Below, piece by piece: positions 57,958 to 64,000 of a stretch of 64,000 nt of DNA. The first letter of the stretch is position 1. Every line of letters starts with the position of its first letter. The position numbers and the translations under genes were made by a program. The DNA is from Luteipulveratus mongoliensis (lineage in GTDB: Bacteria; Actinomycetota; Actinomycetes; Actinomycetales; Dermatophilaceae), in the NCBI RefSeq assembly GCF_001190945.1, contig NZ_CP011112.1, positions 3,472,001 through 3,536,000 on the forward strand, given 5' to 3'. Under the pieces are notes generated by a model, which did not search any database, was not told the origin of the DNA, and saw only the letters and a program-made list of their open reading frames with translations.

Positions 57958-59459
57958 GCTCGGGACCGGCCGCACCGGTCGGCTCGGTCGCCGTGATCGG
58001 CGCTGGGCTGGCCGGGCTTTCGGCGGCCATGCACCTGCGCGCCGCAGGTGTCCACGTGACCGTGCTGGAAGCGGCTGCCGCGCCGGGCGGCCGGGCGGCG
58101 CGTACGAACCGGGCCGGGTTCTCCCTCGACGTCGGCCCGACCGTCATCACGCTGCCCGACGTCCTCGCTGACTGCTTCGCCGCGCTGGGCGAAGAGCTCT
58201 CCGACCACCTGCGGCTGCTGCCGGTCGACCCCGCCTACGTCGCACGGATGCACGACGGCTCAACTCTCGCGCTGACCACGGATGTCGAGGTGATGGCCGA
58301 GCGGGTTCGCGCGTTCTCCGGGCCACGCGACGCCGACGGCTACCTGCGCCTGGTGGCGCACCTGCGCGCGATCTACCGTGCCGAGCTCCCTCACTTCATC
58401 GACCGCAACCTCGACTCCCCGCTGTCACTCGTGAACCGACCGCTGCTGGACATCGTTCGGCTACGGGGGTTCTCGCGTCTCGCGAAGGTCATGGCGAGCT
58501 TCTTCGAGGACGAGCGGCTGCGGCGTGCGTTCGGCTTCCAAGCGATGTACGCCGGAGTCGCGCCCTCGTCCGCGCTGGGTCTGTTCGCCGTCATCACCGC
58601 GATGGATCTCATCGAGGGCGTGGTCTATCCGGTCGGTGGCATCAACGCGGTGCCGACGGCGATGGCCACCGCCCTCGAGAGTCATGGCGTCGAGATCCGT
58701 TATGGCACAACCGTTTCGTCGGTGCGCGAGGACACACGAGACGTGCTGGTGACCGACGCCGACGGCCGCTCCGACCGCTACGACTCGGTCGTGCTGACGT
58801 GCGAACCCGAAGCAGCAGCAACGCTTCTCGGCGACCACACCAGTCGGACGCTGAGGCGCCGACGACAGATGTCGCCCAGCTGCGTGGTGCTCGCCGCCGG
58901 CGTCGACCATCGCCTGCCGGTCGAGGCGCATCACACGATCCACCTCGGCCGCGCCTGGGACGAAGTGTTCGTCGATCTCGCCGAAGGTCGCCCGATGCGG
59001 GACCCTTCGTTCCTCGTCTCGGTGCCTACGCGTACGGACCCGTCGATCGCACCGGCCGGCGGAGATGTCCTCTATGCGCTGTTCCCCACGCCGCACCTGC
59101 GCCACCAGCACCCCCTCGACTGGCGACGGCTCCGCGCGCCTTATCGCGAGCACATGCTTCATCACCTGGCCGCAGCCGGCATGGGTGATCTGAGCGGGTC
59201 GTTCGAGGTCGAGGAGCTGATCACACCTGACGACTGGCGCCGTCGTGGATTCGCTGACGGGACACCGCTGTCCGCGGCTCACACGTTCATGCAGACCGGG
59301 CCGTTCCGCACCCCCAACCGCCTCAGCTCACGGCTCGTGCTGGCCGGCTCGGGCACGACTCCAGGCATCGGGGTGCCCATGGTGCTGATCAGTGGTCGCC
59401 TCGCGGCCGAGCGTCTCGTCGGCCGTGACCCTTCCTATCGCTCACGCGCCTGGCGCTGA
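57954..59459 (+). CDS. crtI: Phytoene desaturase
   Basis: FAD-dependent CrtI-type desaturase of 501 residues, converting phytoene toward lycopene. It has the N-terminal dinucleotide motif VAVIGAGLAGLSAAMHL and GGRAARTNRAGFSLDVGPTVIT, and the C-terminal signature GSGTTPGIGVPMVLISG. GTG start inside the crtE stop. It ends seven bases before crtB. Confidence 0.95.
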   Translation: MSSGPAAPVGSVAVIGAGLAGLSAAMHLRAAGVHVTVLEAAAAPGGRAARTNRAGFSLDVGPTVITLPDVLADCFAALGEELSDHLRLLPVDPAYVARMHDGSTLALTTDVEVMAERVRAFSGPRDADGYLRLVAHLRAIYRAELPHFIDRNLDSPLSLVNRPLLDIVRLRGFSRLAKVMASFFEDERLRRAFGFQAMYAGVAPSSALGLFAVITAMDLIEGVVYPVGGINAVPTAMATALESHGVEIRYGTTVSSVREDTRDVLVTDADGRSDRYDSVVLTCEPEAAATLLGDHTSRTLRRRRQMSPSCVVLAAGVDHRLPVEAHHTIHLGRAWDEVFVDLAEGRPMRDPSFLVSVPTRTDPSIAPAGGDVLYALFPTPHLRHQHPLDWRRLRAPYREHMLHHLAAAGMGDLSGSFEVEELITPDDWRRRGFADGTPLSAAHTFMQTGPFRTPNRLSSRLVLAGSGTTPGIGVPMVLISGRLAAERLVGRDPSYRSRAWR

Positions 59460-59466
59460 ACCCGAC

Positions 59467-60384
59467 ATGTCCGCACCAGGTCTCGAGGCGGCGTACGCCT
59501 GCTGCCGTGCGATCCATCGCCGATACGGCCGGACGTTCTACCTGGCGACCCGACTGCTGCCCCGCGACCGCCGACCGCATGTCCACGCGCTGTACGCCTT
59601 CGCGAGGGTCGCCGACGAGATGGTCGACTCCCCTGCCGCACAAAGGGATTCGGGTGCAACGTTCCTCGTGTGGAGTGCCACGGCAACCGAGACCTTGCGC
59701 GCGTCCAGCCCTCCGGATGCCGCTGACGAGCCCGTCCTCGCCGCCACGTGGCACACCCTGCGCACCTTCGATCTCGACCCGAGACTGATCGAGGAGTTCC
59801 TCCGCTCGATGGCGATGGACCTGAGCGTCGCGCGCTACGCCACGTGGGACGACCTGCGCGACTACATGCGCGGAAGTGCAGCCGTCATCGGCGAGATGAT
59901 GGCGCCCGTCCTCGGCGCGCACACCGATGCGGCGCGTCTGCACGCCGGACTCCTCGGAGAGGCGTTCCAGCTCACCAACTTCGTGCGGGACGTGGCCGAG
60001 GATCACGAGCGGGGCCGGATCTACCTGCCCCAGGCCGACCTGACTCGACACGGCGTCACCGACCTCGACATCGCCGAAGCCGCGCGCACCACGGTGCCGA
60101 GCGACGGCGTACGACGTCTGATCGCCTTCGAGATCGCCCGCGCCCGGTCGCTCTACGAGCTGGCCTCCCCGGGTGTGGCTGAGGTCGACTGGTGGGCGCG
60201 ACCGTGCCTGCGCGTCGCGACCCGGCTCTACGCCGGCATTCTCGACGAGGTCGAGGCTCTGGACCTCAACGTGTTCGCCGACCGCGCGGTCGTCCCTCGC
60301 TCGCGTCGCCTGCGGGCTGTGGCGACGGCGTGGCGTCACCTGCCCCACGAGAACGACCCAGCCGAACCCAGACCGCACAGCTGA
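59467..60384 (+). CDS. crtB: Phytoene synthase
   Basis: Squalene/phytoene synthase family enzyme of 305 residues, joining two geranylgeranyl diphosphates. Aspartate-rich motifs are YAFARVADEMVD and NFVRDVAEDHERGRIYLP. The ATG at 59467 gives the usual family N-terminus; the longer frame from 59392 lies inside crtI. Its 3' end overlaps the convergent cyclase gene by 119 bases. Confidence 0.95.
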   Translation: MSAPGLEAAYACCRAIHRRYGRTFYLATRLLPRDRRPHVHALYAFARVADEMVDSPAAQRDSGATFLVWSATATETLRASSPPDAADEPVLAATWHTLRTFDLDPRLIEEFLRSMAMDLSVARYATWDDLRDYMRGSAAVIGEMMAPVLGAHTDAARLHAGLLGEAFQLTNFVRDVAEDHERGRIYLPQADLTRHGVTDLDIAEAARTTVPSDGVRRLIAFEIARARSLYELASPGVAEVDWWARPCLRVATRLYAGILDEVEALDLNVFADRAVVPRSRRLRAVATAWRHLPHENDPAEPRPHS

Positions 60385-60664
60385 GGAGTACGAGCGCGAA
60401 GCCGAAGCCGAGGTCCTCGACGGGTGCGTAGACGATGCGTCCATGACCGAGCAGCACCGGCGTGCTGTCGCCCACGATCCGGCCCGGGTCGTACTGCACG
60501 ATGCGTCGCCCGGTCAGCCAGCCGTTGGTGAGCAGCTGAAAGACCACGATCACGGCGTAGGCGAGCCACCACGCCCTGCTCCTGACGAGCTGGGTGCGCA
60601 GAACCCAGAGGTCCACGGCCACGGCCACCGGTACGGCGATCGCGGCCAGCAGCGTGTAGGTCAT
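60266..60664 (-). CDS. crtYd: Lycopene cyclase domain protein, second half of a heterodimer
   Basis: Membrane protein of 132 residues with three hydrophobic segments (TLLAAIAVPVAVAVDLWVL, WWLAYAVIVVFQLLTNGWL, GFGFALVLLSCAVWV) and the YAPVEDLGFGF motif of the CrtY-c/d family. The ATG overlaps the stop of its partner (ATGA). The last 35 or so residues are Gly/Pro/Arg-rich and come from the overlap with crtB. No lycopene elongase is seen, so a C40 beta-cyclase is the default reading, but a C50 cyclase is not excluded. Confidence 0.85.
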   Translation of the reverse strand: MTYTLLAAIAVPVAVAVDLWVLRTQLVRSRAWWLAYAVIVVFQLLTNGWLTGRRIVQYDPGRIVGDSTPVLLGHGRIVYAPVEDLGFGFALVLLSCAVWVRLGRSRGAGDATPSPQPAGDASEGRPRGRRTR

Positions 60665-60990
60665 AGCCGTCGGCGGTCCCGAGCCCGTACGAGCACCGTC
60701 TGCACGGCCTCGTAGGTGAGGATCGCGGCCAGCGGGATCACGACGAAGAACCCGACCTCCTCGAGAGGGATGCCGAGCACGCGCGCGGGCAACGTCTGAG
60801 CGGAGTCGAACCGCCAGTGTCCGGCGTGAGTCGCGAGCAGGTCCCAGACCAGGAACGGCCCGGCTGCGAGGACGAGGGTCAGGAGCAGCCGTCGCCACCG
60901 GCGCAGGACACCGAGGTGGAACCAGCGATCCAACGGCAGCGTTCCGAGCAGGCAGAACGCCAGCATCCCGGCGTAGGTCAGGTGGCGCAC
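60661..60990 (-). CDS. crtYc: Lycopene cyclase domain protein, first half of a heterodimer
   Basis: Membrane protein of 109 residues with three hydrophobic segments, TLPLDRWF after the first, FDSAQT in the loop and PLEEVGFFVVIPLAAILTYEAV, the conserved carotenoid-cyclase motif. It is coupled to the second half by a four-base overlap; the two are expected to act together. Stop of the upstream Rv2175c-like gene lies two bases before its start region. Confidence 0.87.
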   Translation of the reverse strand: MRHLTYAGMLAFCLLGTLPLDRWFHLGVLRRWRRLLLTLVLAAGPFLVWDLLATHAGHWRFDSAQTLPARVLGIPLEEVGFFVVIPLAAILTYEAVQTVLVRARDRRRL

Positions 60991-60991
60991 G

Positions 60992-61375
60992 TCAGAACGC
61001 CAGCTCCTGGGCGCGCTTGCGCACCTCGGCCCGACGGCCGGCGCGCAGCATGTCGACCGGCGAGCCGTCGATGGGAAGGGTGTCGTCCGGCGTGAACAGC
61101 CACGTCAACGACTCTTCCTTGGTCAGACCTGCGTCGCGCAGCACGGTGATCGTGCCCGGCAGCGTGGGCAGCACCGCCCCGTCCTGGACGAACGCCGCCG
61201 GCACCGCGATCACGAGCCGCTCGCCCACCCGATGCGCGAGTACCTGCCGGTCGTCGATCAGCTGCCGTGTCGCCTTCAGCGGCAGGCCGAGCGCCTCCGC
61301 CAGATCGGGTACGGGAAGCCAGTCCCCCACCAAGTTCTCAAGGGTCCGGTCCACAGGCTCGCTCGCGTCACTCAC
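60992..61375 (-). CDS. Rv2175c-like DNA-binding protein
   Basis: Protein of 127 residues with a winged-helix core (WLPVPDLAEALGLPLKATRQLIDDRQVLAHRVG) and a C-terminal half GLTKEESLTWLFTPDDTLP, as in Rv2175c of M. tuberculosis, a substrate of the kinase PknL. I use the GTG at 61375, where the family begins; an ATG at 61444 would add 23 residues without similarity. The PknL-like kinase is two genes away. Confidence 0.87.
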   Translation of the reverse strand: MSDASEPVDRTLENLVGDWLPVPDLAEALGLPLKATRQLIDDRQVLAHRVGERLVIAVPAAFVQDGAVLPTLPGTITVLRDAGLTKEESLTWLFTPDDTLPIDGSPVDMLRAGRRAEVRKRAQELAF

Positions 61376-61602
61376 GCAGGTCAGCCTGCCAGAGATCCCA
61401 ACACGCTCTGGGCGCGCCTGCGTGCTGGACGAACCGTTCCCCATTAGCGTTCACACAGGCCACACCTGTCACATCCGTACCACGGTACGACGGTCGGGCC
61501 CCCGCAGGCACGACTGACCCGGTCGCTCGAGATCACCCTCTCGAACCGATGGGAGCCCGTACCAGCGACGGCGAGCCGAGCACCGGCGAAAGGACGCGAC
61601 CG

Positions 61603-62859
61603 ATGGCACCCGTGGACTACACCCCTCCGGCCAACCCGCATGCCCTGCACAACCCGGCCCAGCAGGCTCAAGCCGACGGGCGCGCGTGGACGACCTATAC
61701 CGTCCGTCCCGGCGATTCGCTCGCCAAGCTCGCCGTCAAGCACCAGACCTCCATCGCGGCGCTGGTCTCCAAGAACCAGATCACCAACCCCCGCCACATC
61801 GAGGTCGGCCGCACCCTCAAGGTGCCGGGTCCGCCGCCCAAGCGGTCGACGGCGACCAAGCCGCGACCCACGCCGGCGCCCTCCGCCCGCGGACCCAGGA
61901 CCGGCGTCCCGGTGAAAGCTCCGGTCCGTCAGGTCCGGACCCACCGCGTCCAGCCGGGCGACAACCTGATCACCCTCGGCATCCGCTACGGGTGCGGCTG
62001 GTCGGCGTTGATGAAGGCCAACGGCATCAGCGATCCCAACCACATCGCGGTCGGTCGAGTCCTGCGCATCCCGGTCAAGCCGGGCATGGATGGCGGCGTC
62101 CCGACGCAACCGGTGAGTCGCTCGCGTCCGGCGCCCGAGCAGGCGAAGCCCACGCGGGCCACACCGAAGCAGGCGGCCCCCGTGCGTACGCACCGCATCC
62201 GCCCCGGACAGACCCTCACCCAGCTCGGGGTCTTGTACGGCTGTGGTTGGCGTGCCATCGCCAACGCGAACGGCATCAGCAACCCCGACCAGGTCGCTGC
62301 AGGAACCGTGCTGAGGCTTCCGGCGAACGCCAGGTACAACCCTGCCAAAGCCTCGCGCGGCTCCTCCCGTAAGGCCACCAAGGACAACACCTTCGCGGGC
62401 CGCACGTACTCCGACAAGGTCGTCGCGGCTGCCCGTGCGAACCGAGAGGCGCTGCGCCACGCCGACGTGCCGTCCCGCAGCCAGACCCGCGACCTCATCG
62501 TCAAGACCGCTCGTCGTTACGGCGTCAGCCCCAAGCTGGCGCTCGCCATCGGCTGGCAGGAGTCCGGCTGGAACCAGCGCGCCGTCTCCGTGGCCAACGC
62601 GGTCGGCGTCATGCAGGTGATGCCTGGCACCGGTCAGTGGTGCAGTGACATCGCTGGGCGCAAGCTCAACCTGCTGAACACCCGCGACAACGTCACGGCC
62701 GGCGTGGTGCTGCTGCGTTGGCTGACCACTCACGCGAGCAGCACCGACCAGGCGATCGCCGGCTACTACCAAGGTCTGGGCGGCGTTCGCGAGAAGGGCA
62801 TGTACCCCGACACGAAGATCTATGTGCGCAGCGTGAAGGCGCACATGGCCCGGTTCTAG
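61603..62859 (+). CDS. LysM-repeat lytic transglycosylase
   Basis: Protein of 418 residues with three LysM peptidoglycan-binding repeats (about 28-75, 108-155, 194-241), each starting YTVRPGDSL, HRVQPGDNL or HRIRPGQTL, joined by proline-rich linkers. A C-terminal SLT domain (about 300-410) has the catalytic Glu in IGWQESGWN and NAVGVMQVMPGT. AAAGGA precedes the ATG at 61603 by about nine bases; starts at 61550 or 61267 are in frame. None of these gives a clear signal peptide, so export is unexplained. Confidence 0.9.
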   Translation: MAPVDYTPPANPHALHNPAQQAQADGRAWTTYTVRPGDSLAKLAVKHQTSIAALVSKNQITNPRHIEVGRTLKVPGPPPKRSTATKPRPTPAPSARGPRTGVPVKAPVRQVRTHRVQPGDNLITLGIRYGCGWSALMKANGISDPNHIAVGRVLRIPVKPGMDGGVPTQPVSRSRPAPEQAKPTRATPKQAAPVRTHRIRPGQTLTQLGVLYGCGWRAIANANGISNPDQVAAGTVLRLPANARYNPAKASRGSSRKATKDNTFAGRTYSDKVVAAARANREALRHADVPSRSQTRDLIVKTARRYGVSPKLALAIGWQESGWNQRAVSVANAVGVMQVMPGTGQWCSDIAGRKLNLLNTRDNVTAGVVLLRWLTTHASSTDQAIAGYYQGLGGVREKGMYPDTKIYVRSVKAHMARF

Positions 62860-62946
62860 GCAGCGCCGGCCCGTACGCCGCTCGCGACTGTCTCGAACTG
62901 GTCGCGCCTGAGTGAGCGGACGGGCCGGTGTTCGTACACTCGGGTC

Positions 62947-64000
62947 GTGTCCAAGGTCGCTTCTACCTCCCTCGTCGGTCGCGTGATCGACGGGCGATAC
63001 CGCGTTCAGTCCCACCTCGCTGATGGGGGTATGGGCACCGTCTTCATCGCCATGGACGAGCGGCTCGACCGCGAGGTCGCCCTCAAGGTCATGCGCCCGG
63101 ACCTCGCGCGGGACGACGCGTTCGTCGCGCGCTTCCGCCGTGAGGCCCGATCGGCGGCTCGGCTGTCCCACCCGCACGTGGTCAGCGTCTTCGACCAGGG
63201 CCAGGACGACTCGTACGTCTTCCTCGCGATGGAGCTCGTGCGCGGCCGGACGCTGCGCGACGTCATCCGCGCCGAGGCACCCCTGACCACGCGCGCCGCG
63301 CTGGACATCTTCGAGGCGATCCTCCAGGCGCTGGCAGCCGCTCACCAGGCCGGCCTGATCCACCGCGACGTCAAGCCCGAGAACGTTCTCATCAGCGAGG
63401 ACGGCCGCATCAAGGTCGCCGACTTCGGTCTGGCGCGCGCCGTCACGACGGACACGCTCACCACCAACAGTGATGTGCTCCTGGGCACAGCCGCCTACCT
63501 CGCGCCTGAGCAGGTCGAGCACGGTGCTGTCGATCAGCGCAGCGACGTCTACTCGGCCGGGCTGCTGCTGTTCGAGATGCTGACCGGCGAGAAGGCCTAT
63601 CCCGGCGACAGCCCGATCCACGTGGCCTACCAGCACGTCCACGGGGCCGTCCCCATGCCGTCGGACGCGGTGCCAGGCATCGCGCCCGAGCTGGACGCCC
63701 TGATCGCTCTCGGGTCGGCGAAGGCTCCCGAGGACCGACCGGCCGACGCGGGCGCGATGCTCGTCGAGGTGCGTCGGGCGCGCGGCGCGCTCGGGCAGGA
63801 CCAGCTGGACGGTCGTCCCCAGCCCGGTGCGAATGGCAGCGCCGCAACCGGCAGCTCCACGATGGCGCTGAGCGGCGACTCCACCAGCCAGCTCCGCCGG
63901 CCCCCGCCTCCCCAGCAGCACCGAGCAGGGCAGGTCGGCCCAGGTGGGCCGACCGGTGGACCGCCTGGTGGTCAGCCGCCCGGAGGCCCACTGCAAGGGC
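62947..64000 (+). CDS. pknL: Serine/threonine protein kinase, PknL-like, truncated by window end
   Basis: N-terminal 351 residues of a membrane-type Ser/Thr kinase. The catalytic domain (about 18-275) has the glycine loop LADGGMGTV, Lys in REVALKVM, HRDVKPENVL, DFGLARA and the APEQ motif, followed by a Pro/Gly/Gln-rich juxtamembrane region. PASTA repeats would be expected beyond the window. GTG start at 62947. Order with the prenyl synthase and Rv2175c-like genes matches the mycobacterial pknL neighbourhood, which is the basis for the name. Confidence 0.9.
   Translation, partial: MSKVASTSLVGRVIDGRYRVQSHLADGGMGTVFIAMDERLDREVALKVMRPDLARDDAFVARFRREARSAARLSHPHVVSVFDQGQDDSYVFLAMELVRGRTLRDVIRAEAPLTTRAALDIFEAILQALAAAHQAGLIHRDVKPENVLISEDGRIKVADFGLARAVTTDTLTTNSDVLLGTAAYLAPEQVEHGAVDQRSDVYSAGLLLFEMLTGEKAYPGDSPIHVAYQHVHGAVPMPSDAVPGIAPELDALIALGSAKAPEDRPADAGAMLVEVRRARGALGQDQLDGRPQPGANGSAATGSSTMALSGDSTSQLRRPPPPQQHRAGQVGPGGPTGGPPGGQPPGGPLQG

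Noticed and set aside
61444-63996. An 850-residue open frame on the minus strand across the transglycosylase and kinase genes
   Set aside because: It is antisense to two clearly homologous proteins, has low-complexity Arg/Gly/Asp-rich content and matches no family I know. High-GC DNA often keeps such frames open.
1-64000. Prophage, transposon, integrative element or CRISPR array
   Set aside because: I see no integrase, transposase, phage structural gene, tRNA attachment site or spaced repeats, in spite of the accessory look of the left two thirds.

Overview
The window is high-GC DNA from an actinobacterium. It has Actinomycetota-type markers: a DUF7455 zinc protein beside parE, a SAV_6107-type HEPN protein with DUF6504 under a TTCGAAC-type LexA box, DUF3040, and a metF - prenyl synthase - Rv2175c-like - PknL-like kinase order as in mycobacteria. 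A member of the Micrococcales is plausible, but the sequence does not fix the genus. There are no tRNA, rRNA, CRISPR or transposase genes.

Positions 1-6.3 kb hold a phosphonate operon on the minus strand: phosphonoacetate hydrolase phnA, an MFS organophosphate/phosphonate permease, a phosphonate-associated zinc alcohol dehydrogenase and an aldehyde dehydrogenase. A 5'-truncated LysR regulator converges on it. Positions 6.3-22.8 kb carry glycan genes: a secreted GH20 hexosaminidase; a CUT1 sugar ABC importer without its own ATPase, with a SIS aminosugar-phosphate isomerase and two Tat-exported beta-propellers; a divergent operon with a DeoR/LacI hybrid regulator, a TIM-barrel isomerase, an alpha/beta hydrolase and a membrane-anchored GH29 fucosidase; and a formylglycine sulfatase-family hydrolase. 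Positions 22.8-36.5 kb carry an FAD aminophosphonate oxidase of the TIGR03364 type, a cytoplasmic GH20, three endonuclease/exonuclease/phosphatase (EEP) enzymes, a complete Dpp/Opp-type ABC importer with two near-duplicate binding proteins, and an alkaline-phosphatase-superfamily phosphodiesterase. Positions 36.7-47 kb hold a second phosphonate module: a second aldehyde dehydrogenase, a PiT phosphate transporter with DUF47 partner, a complete LysR, and a second phnA. It is followed by a secreted beta-helix protein, a frameshifted D-threonine-aldolase-like gene, a D-aminoacylase and a decayed DUF1990 gene.

From 47.5 kb onward the genes look like core genome: HhH-GPD protein, methyltransferase, GlxA-type regulator, parE, small DUF proteins, an SOS-regulated DUF6504/HEPN pair, YbaK, metF, crtE-crtI-crtB with split cyclase crtYc/crtYd, an Rv2175c-like protein, a LysM-transglycosylase and a PknL-like kinase.

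The main observation is a 15-bp palindrome, CTAT-N7-ATAG, with the T-N11-A form of a LysR site. It lies upstream of both phnA genes at identical spacing, of the EEP-EEP-GH20 operon and of the sulfatase-family gene. Weaker versions precede the FAD oxidase and the LysR/PiT pair. This links C-P bond cleavage to glycan and phosphoester hydrolysis and suggests one locus for using phosphonate-decorated glycans or glycolipids. The proposed flow is: glycosidases, sulfatase-family and phosphodiesterase-type enzymes release the aminophosphonate; the FAD oxidase (no transaminase is present) makes phosphonoacetaldehyde; the aldehyde dehydrogenase makes phosphonoacetate; PhnA yields acetate and phosphate. 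The substrate assignment is inference.
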